Part shown: one piece after another, positions 1-12,599 of the stretch | How positions within the stretch are numbered: the stretch's first letter is position 1 | Layout: each line of letters starts with the position of its first letter | NCBI GenBank assembly: GCA_947179155.2 | Contig: OX359264.1 | Span: 58,555,202 to 58,619,201, forward strand | DNA from: Hedera helix | Taxonomy: Eukaryota > Streptophyta > Magnoliopsida > Apiales > Araliaceae | Length of the DNA: 64,000 nt | Reading direction: 5' to 3' | Position numbers and translations under genes: made by a program | The notes under the pieces: model-generated | The model's database searches: none | Told to the model about the DNA's origin: nothing | Seen by the model: the letters and a program-made list of their open reading frames with translations, nothing else

Positions 1-3000
1 GGCGGAGCGATTAAAAATCCAGATGTTGGTGTGAGTGGGACCCGACAAATAGAGGCATACGTAAACTTGATAATTAATCAGCTCCAGGGGCCGTTATCAG
101 TCACATCGCTTGTGTCATTTGGGAATAGGTGCATTTATTTAAGAATTTTTTTAATATATGTCCTTAAGGCACACACTAAGTGCGAATTTTTTTTTAATAC
201 TGAATTCAATATATAAAAAAATACTCTATGTATTGAATTCAGTGCAATTATATAAAAAAATAATTTTTAGTGAATTTTATCTCTTATTTTCGGTGCTTAA
301 TGTGTGCTCTTAGGAAACACATTAAGCGAACCCTTTATTTATTAGTATAATTTAAAGCCCACCTTTATTTAAGACACTTATTTTAAAATAATTTATAAAT
401 TATTTTTAATCATGACTTATAAATCAAGTTTTTAATATTATTTTAATTTATAAATAAAAAATTAAGTTAAAATAAATTATAAAAATATTTAATTAAAATA
501 ACTTATAAATTAAAATAAAATATAAAAAATATTAAAATAAGGTTAAAATAATCTTTACATTTAATTAAATTTATTTATTTTAAAATAATTTATAAGTCAT
601 TTTTTAAGAACTCAAAATTTATTACTAGAAGTTAAAAAATAAGTCAATCTCAAACACTCTTGACAATAAAAAATAATTTATAAATTAGTTTGCTCAACTT
701 GTAAGTTGTTGTTGAAGACACTTCTTATTTGGGCCCATTAAACATGGTAAAATGTTGCTTATTTTACAAAGTAAATGTATTAATTTTATGTATAATATAG
801 TTTCCCAAATTGTGCATAATTCATACACAAAAAATTACTATTTAATATTCTTTTTGTTCTAAATTATAAAATTATTATTGACTTTTGACGATTTAAGACA
901 TTTTTAAATTTAAAATCGAGATAATTCATTAAAAATTTTAAAACAAGTAATGTTAAGATAAATATTACTTGTTAGATAGTTTATAATACTCATCATTTTA
1001 TTAAATAAAATTAAATAAATTTATATTAATTTTAAAAATATCTTAAGAATATCAATTATAATCTTATACTATTTTATATCATACATAGTATTTGAATTGT
1101 GTACATTAAACTATTTTATTTTTTTACTTCAATCTATCATCTTTTGTGTATTTAGTCTCACACGTAAGTAAAAGTACCACTTTCCATTATGTTCGTCTTT
1201 AAGCTGACAAAATGCATTGATTCCTCTATTCTAAAAGGTATCTCTATCACAATAACTGAAATTGAGATTTCTCCCATAGGACAAGCAAAAGGCGGGGGTA
1301 ATGGGAATTTGCCATTATTGTAGCCAGCCCCTTACTGGTGGCTGTCTGAGAATTTCACAATGCTGAAAAATCCTCGCATTCTTTCCACAAGCAGCAACCC
1401 GAACCACTTAGAAAAAATGGCCATCCAGTGTATTTCATTCTGGCTCCCATAATCAATCCAAATATCAAAGTATGATGTAGTAAAAAGATGAAGATGTTAT
1501 TATAATCTTGTTTATACAGGAAAAAAACAGAACAGAAGATTCAGTCAGAGTTATACCAATTGCCAAAACAGCACCAATAGTTTATAAAATAGGTGATACA
1601 TGTAGAGGGTCATACATGGATCATGGCAAGTAACCCCACGACTTCTTGATAGAGTTGAAGAAAAGAAGCAGCTAACTAGCTCCTCCTGCATTTACAGCGT
1701 ACCTTTACCGGTCTACTAGCACATCTAGAGTCCGGCCGTATCAATGGGGAAAAGTGATTTGTTTTCATGGTCACTCTATTTTGGCTAGACAATTTCCAAT
1801 CAGGCCTTCATATCTTAACTTCCTTATTGCTGGATGAAAATCAATAAACTCAACCCTAAATTAAAAGTGAGAAGTGGTATCAAGAGCAAGATCACCAAAA
1901 ATGTTATATCAACACTCCTATTCCAACATATAAGTGGTTTCTTACATATAAATGCCACGGGGTACAGCCAGAATTGATCAATACATTTTCCAAGTGAAAA
2001 CTAAAATTATAATTGCATGAAAGTGTTTTTTATCCACGAAACTGATCTTAAATTAGCATGAACTAGCACAAGTTAACTTCTGCATATAGTGACCAATAAA
2101 TTATGTTGCACATAGTGATATTAATCACTTTTCTGATCTTAAACTATGTAAACTAAAAAAAAATCCTAGTTTGAGCACCTGCAGTTCAAAAGAACCACCA
2201 AATCTTATTATTTGAATATAAATACGATTAGGATTCATGAGCATTGCAAAATGAGATGTAAACTTGCTTTATCCATTAGACGGTTACCTAAAGTGACATT
2301 AGATCAATTATACATGAGCCCCTTCAGTTCATTTAAAACATTATGTTCATGCCCAAACAAGCTGTTGTTTACATGTGCGCGCATGCGTGCGTATATAGAG
2401 AAATTTCTTTGTACATATATTATTTGTCTTGGGGGTTTCACTAATTGATTATATGGAATAATGTTTACCCAAGGGAAACTACACACAATGTAAATTACCG
2501 AATGCTAAATCTTTAATCCATCATATCATTAATGATGCACCAAATTTTCAACTAAATATTCAAAATCACCCAGGTACAACAGCATAAAGAAGAGGCCTAA
2601 AAAATTGCTGACCTGCTCTATCAGCTATAGGCAGGGTTATCCATCTTATATTCATTTGGGTCACCACTTCTGGACGTATTACTTAACCATCTCACCCTAC
2701 AAAACCATCAAAAGAAAATACGCCAAAAGAGTTTAATTTGACCCACAATAGTTACGTGAAATTATATATTCAGGACTACAATAGAAATATGTTTATGATA
2801 TACCCCCAAATTCTATTGGAAAAAAATCATCATATTATGACAGAAAAATTAAAAATCCTCCTCAATTTTTTAACAAGGACAATGGATAAGTGGCTTCAAC
2901 CAAAAGAAAAACTGTGTGACAAACCTTCATGTGCAAGTTGCAGCATGTTTGGCAGCAGAAGGATCTCTTCCTAGAATGACCTCTGATGAACATTGATACC

Positions 3001-3845
3001 CACAGCATCCTTTTCTAATAACTTCAAATGAGAACATTATCCAATAATCTAAAAAGACTATGCTTATAATTTTACCATTTAGGCGGAAATAAGAGCAGAT
3101 TGACTGGCATGGTTACAAATTATAAGGGCTTCACTGATTCCATACATCTGCCTAAAGAAATTAGATTCACAATTCTTTCTGGTGTTTATGTCCGGAGAGC
3201 ATCTAATGACAAAAACTTGACCTGTCTATACGGTAAGAGATCAATCAAAAGCACAACAGCTTCAATGCATCACATCAAGCTATATTAGGCCGTAATTTGT
3301 ACATATACATACATACATTTATATATATGTGTGTATACACAAATACATATAACACTAAAATATTGCAGGCAGGCATAAAAGAGTAATTAACTACCATCAA
3401 TTTATAAGTTTCTCAAATGCATTTCAGAAGCTTAAATAGACACAGAAAAAATAGCCTTTCATTCTATTATGACAGAATTCTAATTAAAAGTTGCAGTAGA
3501 TAGTGACAAGTCCTCTATTTTTGTATCGTCAGCTTACATATTATAATTCTCTCTCTCACACACACACCCCTACACATGAGAAGGAAAGTCAAAGTCAAAG
3601 TCAAAGCAGACACTTTGATTTTGAATATTGAAAAAATTGATATCACATGAACAGTAGAAGCAATTACAAGGGGCAAAGGCAACCTGCCAAATCATGGATG
3701 CCATGCTTTTACTTTTTACTCATTCCCCACCAGAATGGAGACGCATTTCCAATGTTACATTGAACTAATTCATAAAGAACTTTTAAAATATATAAAAAGA
3801 CCGTCCACCGTGTGTACAGGGCAGCCACAAATCATGTTTCTCACT
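1..3845. other. Intergenic region downstream of the MUB gene
   Basis: No convincing coding region is seen on either strand. Short open frames lack homology-like composition and are scattered in AT-rich DNA. A degenerate Stowaway-like MITE lies at about 847-1078. An AT-dinucleotide patch is at about 3301-3350 and a CT/CA repeat at about 3549-3567. The MUB 3' UTR must extend some distance below 3846, but its end is not defined. Confidence 0.6.
847..1078. mobile_element. Degenerate Stowaway-like MITE
   Basis: The interior matches the inner element at 5163-5427: both contain a TTCATTAAAAATT block, then TTGTTAGATAGTTTA and AATACTCATCATT in the same order and spacing. The left end TTCTAAATTAT is recognisable, but the CTCCCTCC terminus has decayed. 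The boundaries are approximate. Confidence 0.6.
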
Positions 3846-6800
3846 CTAAAGGATAGTGCATGAGCAACTACTCTGTTTTGGCTTCTCCTCCTTGTTCTTG
3901 TCTGCAGTAGACCCAAAGATGGGAGAAGAGAACACAGAATAAGAGCCGAATGTTAGAGACTCTGACACTAGCTATTAAAGTAATCATGTAAGTGAAAATC
4001 AACGCAGCAGGAAAATTTAAAAGTGTAATTATGTAGCAACGAAAAAAAGTTCAAAAGTGCAATTGCTAATTCTTATTTAGTATAAGTTATCTTATGTCAT
4101 GAGCTGACTTCTCCTACTCGAGTTTGCTACTACACTTTGAAAACTACCAAAATATACCGAGTTGAATAGATAAATAAATGAAAGCAGCCACTAAGTGAAG
4201 CTTATGATACTTTTATCTACAGATGCATCGTATACTTTTATGAGCACATTACTAGACTTATTAGAATCAAAGATATTTAACAAGGTCACTTGCATTAAAG
4301 AAATGAAGGACGCGATTGCAGTCAAAGTGGGTTAACAGGGAACTATCGTTCCGCGTTCCGAAAATCATGGTATGAGAACATATATACCTTCTGTACTTTA
4401 CCAATAGGTAATGTTTCCCATACCTGATTTCGTTTGGCATAATTCCTGGTAACCATGAGTCAAACAGAGATTATAAACAATAATTTGCTAATGTTCTTGA
4501 GTATAAACGCATATATTAGTTAGAAATTTTCTGGAATTACTAATCGCCACTTCAAGTGCAAATAGTCATTGACTCAAGAACTTTCTATAGTGTTCATTTA
4601 TTCGCATTCGCGGCCTATGATAGGTAATAGAGAAACAAGTCCATCGTTTATACTTTTAAAAACAACCACAGTATGAAATTCAGAGGGCCTATGCCATGCA
4701 GGAATTTGTTCTGTACCATAAGAAGATGATATATAAGTAGGTTTCAGGTTGAAGTAGTTCCACAAACCTTAGCTTCCTATAAGAAACTGAAATATGGATG
4801 ACAATACAGAAAAGGCAGAATTACACGTACTTGGGCAATTTAACAACCAATTAGGGCACAAAATATTTCAGGTTTTCTTAAGCAAAAGATGTATCACCAA
4901 AGAAAAACAACAACCTTCTTTTTATCATAATCTCTGCTTTCCATAATTGCTAGATCTGACACAATCATATCAGATTTTTTTTTTTACCTCTGACCATTTC
5001 CCTCGTCAATTCTGAGTTATGGGAGGAGAGGCCCCGTCGTAACATACCCCCTCCATTTCACAAAGAGTCTCATTTTGACTTTTTATAGTCAACTAGCAAA
5101 ATCCTAAAACTCAAAATTGCTATGAATTCATTTGACTTTTGTTAATATAATCATAAGTTTTATACTCCCTCCATTCTAAATTATATGATCATTATTGACT
5201 TTTAAAAGTCAATTTGAGACATTTTCAAACTCAAAATTGAAATGACTCATTAAAAATTATGAAACAATAAAACTTACATTGAGTAATACTTGTTAGATAG
5301 TTTACAATACTCATCATTGTATTGATTAAAATTAAAAAAAAAATCTATGTCAATTTTAAGTTTAAAAATCTCTTAAGTTGACTTTTAGAAGTCAACAATG
5401 ATCAAATAATATAAAACAGAGAGAGTACTATTTACAAAGTATTACTTACAAATTTTATTGTTTCCAAAACTTGATGCATCACATCAATTATTAAATTAGG
5501 ATTTTACGTTCGCGAATTGACTTCAAAAAGTCAAAATAGAACTCCTTTTTTAGAATAGAGGGAGTACAATTTTGATCCATCAATGGTTAAAGACAGATTT
5601 TGATCCATCAATATAGGTATGAGGTGGAGAACGAAAGACGGTGCTTCCATTTTGCAATGGAAATAAGAGTACTACCGTGTCCTCGCAAGGCTGCATTTGG
5701 AGGTGATATACACATTAATTATGCATTTTAATATTCTCATTTTTATTATTTTATATGTTTATTTTATTTAACTAATACATTTTATTTTGTATTGTAGGAG
5801 ATAACGTTTTATTTATCTTTTGATCAAGAAAATGATAATTGTTTCAACTTTTGAAGATTGAAATGGACTCTTATATCATGACAGAGTTGGAATCAATATG
5901 GAGATAAAGGGATAAGAAGGAAAAAGGAATATCAAGTTCAATGTACCTTAGATTAGGTTACAATTTATTTTTCCTACAAATAGGGACTTGTATTTTAAAG
6001 AGAGGTAGTTTTTTTTGGCATTGGTATTTCATATATTTTCGTGCCGAGACGATAGGTAGAGAGAGAATTTGTTTTTTTCTTACTTTTTCACTTCCTCTTG
6101 GACGGAGAGGCTTGCTAGAAAAATATAAAGCAAAGTATTTTGATCCTTTTGAATTGGTTTTCTATACCTTCAATATTCATGTACTGCTAGAATACTTTGG
6201 CAAGGGAGTAATACTATAACTAATTTATTTGTTTCGTTTAGTCTGCTTTCTTTCCCATCCTTTTCAGTAGTAGTAATAGATCTAATTAACTATTGCTTTT
6301 TTAATTCCTGCAATTATTATTAGCAGCATTAATTTTTAATTTCTATGGCTAACTAAATTTTTAATACCTAGGATGATGATGAAACGAGGTAATTACATAT
6401 TATATTTTCTTTCCATTCCGATATTAATGCTTAATTGTTTACTCCTTCATTTTTACCTTCGCGCAAAATTCGTACGAGATTTTGATAAGTTATAGTTAAT
6501 TTGTGAATTTTTCATAACTTATGTTTGCCCATATTAATTATATGAATAATTAATTTTAAAGGGAAGGAAAAACTTAAATTAGGAATTAATTCGGAAAAGA
6601 ATAACTTAATTATTATGTTAGTATTTAGTAGATTCGGATTCTTAGGTAATTTTTTCCATTACTAGTTTTTATTATTAATTATTAATTTGTATTATTTAGT
6701 TAATTAATCATCTCCATCATTTTTATTTCTAATTTGCCTGAAATATAAATTAAGGATTTGATAGTTAATCTAGTCTCTGTAGTTCGACGTGTACTTATCA

Positions 6801-8385
6801 GTTCTATAACAGACGTTGTGTACTTGTAGTATAAAATTTTATTACATCAGGAGGCATCATTAATTTTGTTCTCCCTTTAGTTTAGATCTTGAGATAGTTG
6901 TTGTTCCAAGGGAAGGAGGCTGACTAAGTTCTGGATTACTGTATTATTGGCGTATTTTACATTTTTATACAAAAATCGTGTTTTTTTCCTTTTCCATTTA
7001 GTCTTGGTTATTTAAATTGAAACCATCCAAACATATGTATGATACGCTTTTTATCCTAAAGTTTGACTGATATAAATGAAGATGAGACTCTCTTGCAAAC
7101 TTCTTCAACCTAGAATAATTGCATATATTTAACATAACTAATCTTTAATTGACAACAGGAGATATAATAAAGTTAAAAAAACCTGTCTTCTTTTTAGCAA
7201 CAGGAGGTTGAACCACCACATGCATAGTAGTAACCCCTCCAGGAAGGTCACCAATGTGTATTCTGGACTCGGAAAGTGTCTTGCTGTTCTCCAAAAATTT
7301 TCCAGCATGAATAAGTTTCATGTCACTTACTGATTTTGGTATCACTGATTTATCTGCCAATAGAAAGGCATCGCTAAGAACTTTTATCAAATGCACAACA
7401 TTACAAAGTCAAACTGCATAGTAGAAAGCAATTCAAACACACCCAAAAAGAACAGGCTCCTTGAATAACCACATAAATATGTGTGTGCACTTGGACGAGA
7501 CTACATGTGCGTATATATTATATACTAGTCCAGTCATCATGGAAAATTTGAAAATCAAAGTTAAACTAAAATACATTAGTTTTCGTAGCACAAAATGATC
7601 ATGTAGAAATGAAGTTTACAATTGAAACCAAAAAATATCTCAATCTATTCCAAAAGTCTGAATGCACAAACAAACATATTTTTAGCCGAAAGAGATGCAT
7701 TTAATTTTGCTGAATGTTACGAAAAAAAATTAAATATTGTTTGTGAATTTAATGCATTCTCCTAAAATCTTACATTAAATCAAATAGATCTACTTTTTTG
7801 GACATATAGAATAATAATTATCAACAACATTTCGTACCAGCGATGAAAACCTCCATCAACTACAAACCATGTCATTTAAATTAGTTTAAATAACTTATGA
7901 AACACCTCTTCTTTTAAAATTTGCTTCCCGTACACACGTCACAGTCTAAAGTTATTGTAGCTGATTTTACGAGCATAACAAGGGACCCGATAATAAATAT
8001 TATATACCCAAAGGCAACAGAATACATGGATTATAAAAATGAAAATGATCAACATTTGATGCTAATCAAGCATGGATCTCAATTAGACACTTTTTATAAC
8101 ATAACATGCATTAAAAAATATATCCACTTATCCAGTAGTTTGACTCAGAGCACTGACATTTGAAAACTAGTTAACATGAATCAATTATCACACTGCATAC
8201 CTCAAAAACATATATAGAAGTTCAAAAAGAATCAAAATAATAAATTCCTAACCTTGAGGCCATTCAGCAACAAGCCTTTGCTTAAGAGTCACAACAGTAG
8301 TAGATGATGCATAAGTTCTGTGACCTATATCTGTTCCATCAAAGATTCTGAATTTAAGTTCAATACCCTCCTCTCCTTCAGTCAT
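3846..8385 (-). CDS. Membrane-anchored ubiquitin-fold protein (MUB)
   Basis: Three coding exons on the minus strand, 8253-8385, 7183-7353 and 3846-3901, join in frame to a 119-residue protein, the usual MUB length. The ATG at 8383-8385 opens MTEGEEGIELKFRIFDG, the start of the ubiquitin-like fold. Exon 2 carries the signature DMKLIHAGKFLENSKTL and LPGGVTTMHVVVQPP. Exon 3 is hydrophilic and ends SSCSCTIL, with a C-terminal CaaX box (CTIL) and an adjacent cysteine. In this family CaaX prenylation, with possible palmitoylation, places the protein at the plasma membrane, where MUBs bind group VI E2 ubiquitin-conjugating enzymes. Intron 2 (3902-7182) is unusually long and holds a nested MITE pair. 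A 5' UTR exon probably lies at about 9363-9480, spliced at a GTAAGC donor. The family call is certain; the paralogue number cannot be set. Confidence 0.93.
5045..5566. mobile_element. Stowaway-like MITE (outer element, interrupted)
   Basis: The terminal inverted repeats are imperfect. The left end reads CCCCCTCCATTTCACAAAGAG, continuing to a TTTTGACTTTTTATAGTCAA block. The right end, reverse-complemented, gives CTCCCTCTATTCTAAAAAAGG and then TTTTGACTTTTTGAAGTCAA. It is flanked by TA at 5045-5046 and 5565-5566. Without the inner insertion it is about 257 bp. It lies in intron 2 of the MUB gene. Confidence 0.8.
5163..5427. mobile_element. Stowaway-like MITE (inner element, nested)
   Basis: The left end reads CTCCCTCCATTCTAAATTAT followed by GATCATTATTGACTTTTAAA. 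The right end, reverse-complemented, gives CTCTCTGTTTTATATTATTT followed by GATCATTGTTGACTTCTAAA. TA dinucleotides flank both sides. It sits inside the element at 5045-5566, so it inserted later. The size is about 265 bp. Confidence 0.85.
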
Positions 8386-9362
8386 AGTAGCAGTTGTGCT
8401 CCAAAATTACAGGTCAAATGCAACAAAATGACAAAAATTCCAGTCGAAAAACTAATTTTCTCCCAATTCACCTGCCAAGATCCCGAAAACACTTCAAGCT
8501 AAACAAAATCTTAAGTATAACTCCATCCCATGCTAAAACTAGGTAAATAAGAAACAAATAAAAAAAAATACAAAAATATCAAATCTAAGATAGCATTTGA
8601 AACAATCACAATGATCAAAAGAAAATAACATTAGAACATTAAAAGGTGGCACAACTCGTGTATTCTCACTGGACACTACTTTAATATATTTAATTCTGTC
8701 ATTGCATATAGTATTCCCCAGATCAAGCATACAGTTGAAGTTGGCAGCAAAAAATCCAGCAATAAATGAAATATCCTTTCCCATAATCAATTATTTATTT
8801 ATTTTTTGACAAGTCCCATTATAGATTTTCTACCAGCAATGAAACAGTAATTAAGGAAAATATCAAAAATGTAGCCACTGAAAAAAAAATTGTAGCACAA
8901 ACCTCAGTCAGTCTGCTAAAAAGTTCATGAAACAATAGAACATTCGAGTTACCAGTTATAGAATCGAGTAAGCACCTCATATGACCCACTAACTCCAATG
9001 TGCAACTATAGTAACAAATGTCACTGCAACATAAATAAAGACCCACAAAATTTAAAAATCAAAATCACAACATCAATATCATCATCGTCACCTCCATCAT
9101 TCAAATAAACGATGCAATCTCTCATCCTCCAATGATCAATCCCAAATTCTAACACAACTCTAGATAAATCGCCAAAGAAACCCTAAAGATCATTTTCGCT
9201 GCCAATATAGTATTACTTATTATATTTAAATTCAAGATTATTTATGAACAATACACAACCGAAAAAATTAGATTGCATTATTTATTCTTATCTATTTTCT
9301 CGTAAGTTTCTCGAAAACAATACATGTGAATATTGAGGAGAGAGAGAAACATATGAGCTTAC

Positions 9363-9480
9363 CCGGTCAAGGCACCATGGATGAATAATTCATTCAGAAA
9401 CAGTCGTGGGTTTGTGCAGGAATGAAGGATTAATATGGCTAATTAGGGTTTGAAGACTGAGACAAGTTGTATTCGGAACG
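9363..9480 (-). promoter_or_regulatory. Probable 5' UTR exon and core promoter of the MUB gene
   Basis: Read on the minus strand, this stretch contains AAACCCTAATTAG at about 9440-9451, a telo-box-like element common near plant transcription starts. It ends in CCGG followed by a GTAAGC donor at 9362-9357. That would splice over about 1 kb to just upstream of the MUB ATG at 8385. It contains an upstream ATG. The placement is inference from the splice signal and motif. Confidence 0.45.
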
Positions 9481-10646
9481 CAGACGTGAGAACGAGGGGT
9501 ATGTCATGACCCATTAAATAATTATCTTTAATAATATACAAAATATTTAAGAAAATCATTTTTATATTATTATATTTTTTATATTTTCTCAACGTCCAGT
9601 CCAAATAAACAATAATGTATATTGTAATAGTATTTAACTATTTAGGCAAGCACAAAAATAAAATCTCATTTATAAAATTTTAAAATATATATTAAGAATA
9701 TATGTATACTCCATTAAAAAAATAAATTGTAAATTTAATAATTTGGTTAAATAAAAAAATTATAGTAATAAATAAAAATAACTCTTTTTGAAGTCATCCA
9801 GTTGTCATATAAACACTTTTGCAGCATGCCATGTGCAAAAAGCTCACCAATAGTTGCTAGAGAGTAGAGACCAATATAAGGTCTAGTGCATTAAGTATAT
9901 ACTAGCACCGATGACATACAAGGCATATATAAATTATGTAAAATAAATAAAAAGTTTATAAAATTTTAAACACTAGATAAAAAGATAATATATATATAAT
10001 ATAAAAATAATAAAATAATAATATAATTAAATTCATAAGAGTAAAAGAAGGAAAAAAATTATTATTTATAAATATTATATATATTTATGTCAAACACAAT
10101 TTCTTATAGCTTACATAATGCCGAGTTGACATATTCTGACTTAAATCAAATATTAATTTTTTTTTAAAATTGATGATATTTATAGGAGTTATTTTTTACA
10201 AAAATTAATTTTTTTTATTAATTTAACTCGCACTTTCAAATACTCTCACATTACATTTGACAAGAATTAAACGTCAAATTTTATGAATATAATAAGTTAA
10301 ATAATAGTACTCGGGTCAATGACATTTAGTGGAGTCATGTGTGTCTAGTTGGTTATATACCAATCTTTTGATTTTACACTTTTCTTTCAGCTCTGCAGCC
10401 AACTGTTTTCAAGGCTCTTCTGGAGACGATTTCATGTGTCATCTTATTCATTTTAAAGAGAAAAGAAAAGGAAAGAAAAACAGATTCATATGCAATAATG
10501 CATGTCTGCCTATACAACTGTGGAATCTGCTAGCCGCAATCGCTTTCTATCAACTTGTCAAGTGGCGGCATCTACAAAAGAAATTGAATAGTCCGAGTAT
10601 GAAGAGACGGCAATCCTATAACAAAAAGTCTACTTTTACATAATAC

Positions 10647-11119
10647 TATTCCCTCCCTCCGTTTTAAATTATTTAATTTTTAAAAATTAATTTAAACTCA
10701 AAATTAAGATATACTTATTAAAAATTACTCCTTTCGTTCAATAATAAACGTATTAATTTGATTTTTATAGTCAAAATGATAAATTTTTAAATTAATAAAT
10801 CTTTAAAAATATTCAAAATACACGTTGAGATATTATGATTATAATAAACTACGACGAATGTACTATTATTGTCAAGTTTCGCAATCTAAAAATTCTATAT
10901 AAATATTTTTAATTATTTATTTTTAAAATGATCCATTGAAGTCAAATTATGACATTTATTATGGGACAGATGGAATATAAAATAATATAAGTTACCATGA
11001 GTAATATTTTTTAAATAATTTATAATATTTATAATTTATATCAATTTCGAGTTTAAAAATTTTTTAAATTAACTTTTAAAAATCAATAATAATCAAATAA
11101 ATATACAACAAAGAGAGTA
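10647..11119. mobile_element. Stowaway-like MITE (outer element, interrupted)
   Basis: The left end is CCCTCCCTCCGTTTTAAATT followed by ATTTAATTTTTAAAAATTAA. The right end, reverse-complemented, gives ACTCTCTTTGTTGTATATTT followed by GATTATTATTGATTTTTAAA. It is flanked by TA at 10647-10648 and 11118-11119. Excluding the nested element it is about 220 bp. Confidence 0.75.
10726..10977. mobile_element. Stowaway-like MITE (inner element, nested)
   Basis: The left end is CTCCTTTCGTTCAATAATAA, with TTTGATTTTTATAGTC further in. The right end, reverse-complemented, is TTCCATCTGTCCCATAATAA, with TTTGACTTC further in. TA flanks both sides. It interrupts the element at 10647-11119. Confidence 0.75.
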
Positions 11120-12128
11120 TAAAAGGACTATGCATAATGTACAACCTATAAAAGAAGACTGCTGACTACTTTCAGTCGCAAATTACTGAGTCCCCGCCAA
11201 CCCTTAAAAAAAATCTCAGGATTCGCATAAAATGGAATCAGAAAATGGCAGGGACCATTTTGTTCCATGCTTGTGTCATTCTAGCAGGATGTGCAATTTA
11301 TAAGGCTTCAAGCCTCCGACGGTAGATATTAGTTTACAGTGAATCTAGTATTTCCACAGATTGAATAAAGGTTAAAAAGGGAGAGACAAAAGTAAGGTAT
11401 TTAATACCTTTCTTTTAGAATAAAATCTGGTGAATCAATGGCACCTCACACTAGAAAAGGTGAGCAAATATTTCCTTTGAACTTTCTGCAATTTGATTGT
11501 AACGGAATTTTCCTAAGTTGAAGATAACAGTTGCTCTTGACCAATAGTATGATTTAATTACAGTACATGTTTGGATTCATTTCCAGGGTATAAGGCAGTA
11601 TTTTTGCTGCCATTATATTTAGAAAGTTTTGACTATAAGGGCTGAATATTATAGTAGACTAATATGCTATTTGCTCACAACTTGATGAAAGCAAAACCGT
11701 TACTTCCTCGTCCGAAAATGAAAGTATTATTTGACTTTTTAATTCCGTTTTTGATCTTCTTTCTTTTTTCAGAATTATTTTTTGAAGTTTAATTAATACA
11801 CATGATATAACTGTAACACACGATAGACTCGCGTTAATAGCGAAAAATGTTATCACATGATGCGAAAAAATCAAACACATGGGAAAATAGAAAATACAGC
11901 TAACTTCATTAATTAAGGAAAGCAAATAGGCTACACAATTTCTTTTCTTTTCTGTTTTTTCAGTAGGCAAATACACTACTTGCTTAATAACTAATGAAAG
12001 CCAAGGCAAATACACAATAATACATAAACACAAATTACATAGACTAATGATCAATAAAGAGCTCAAAGTACTGCCGAGCCAAGCTTATTTTTCTTCTAAC
12101 ATGTTATTAAATAGGTGGTGCAGTAAAC

Positions 12129-12437
12129 TTAAGATATAGCCTTATATGGCCTGAGCAGAGGAATGAGGGAGCCACTTAGGTGGAGTGACATGACTTCATT
12201 GGTGGATCCCACAAGCTTGCCACCTATGAATACAGCTGGCACCGCGGGCGCATTGCATCCCAGACTCAACAGAGCCTTCGCCATTTCCCTTCCCTCAGGA
12301 TCTTGATCGAGTTCATGAACATAAGGCCTCACTGCAAGTTCTTGGAACAGAATGTTCACAGCATAGCTTAAGCAACAAGTGCTTTTGCTAAAGATCACTA
12401 CTCCATGCTCCGTGGTCAATCTTGCAATCTTATCCAT
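12129..12437 (-). CDS. CC-type (ROXY) glutaredoxin, active site CCLS
   Basis: A single-exon gene of 102 residues starting at ATG 12437-12435, the usual length for plant class III glutaredoxins. The thioredoxin fold starts at GVVIFSKST. The active site is C21-C22-L23-S24. The cis-proline loop AVPAVFIGG is at about 65-73 and the glutathione-binding segment GSTNEVMSLHLSGSL follows. The C terminus ends in YKAIS, without the ALWL-like tail that ROXY proteins use to bind TGA bZIP factors and TOPLESS; this resembles the subgroup in which that tail is naturally absent. Expected role: thiol redox regulation or cofactor in nucleus and cytosol. It is the outermost member of a four-gene cluster; a TATA box lies about 140 bases upstream. 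Confidence 0.93.
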   Translation of the reverse strand: MDKIARLTTEHGVVIFSKSTCCLSYAVNILFQELAVRPYVHELDQDPEGREMAKALLSLGCNAPAVPAVFIGGKLVGSTNEVMSLHLSGSLIPLLRPYKAIS

Positions 12438-12573
12438 CTTGAAGTTCTCTAATTGGTAAGATCAAGAAAATCAACTTGACTAAGAATTAAAGACAATAAT
12501 TAAGTTAAAGATGGGAAAATGAATTTGAACTTTGAAGCTCAAGTTTGCTTGTACTTGAAGTTCTAATGCTGCT

Positions 12574-12582
12574 CTATTTATA
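12574..12582 (-). promoter_or_regulatory. TATA box of the CCLS glutaredoxin gene
   Basis: TATAAATAG on the minus strand, about 140 bases upstream of the ATG at 12437, which leaves a leader of roughly 100 bases. Confidence 0.6.
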
Positions 12583-12599
12583 AACAGCCTAAGAGTGAA

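Larger units (their letters stand above)
9500..12128. other. Intergenic region between the MUB gene and the first glutaredoxin
   Basis: Very AT-rich DNA with no supported gene. Open frames at 10329-10643 (plus) and 11659-12066 (minus) look spurious. A second nested MITE pair occupies 10647-11119. The 3' UTR of the glutaredoxin gene probably covers part of 11900-12128. Confidence 0.6.

Noticed and set aside
10329..10643. 104-codon plus-strand frame
   Set aside because: No domain, no coding-like composition, and it abuts a MITE.
11659..12066. 135-codon minus-strand frame downstream of the first glutaredoxin
   Set aside because: It starts at a TTG, is very AT-rich with biased hydrophobic content, and probably lies in the 3' UTR and spacer.
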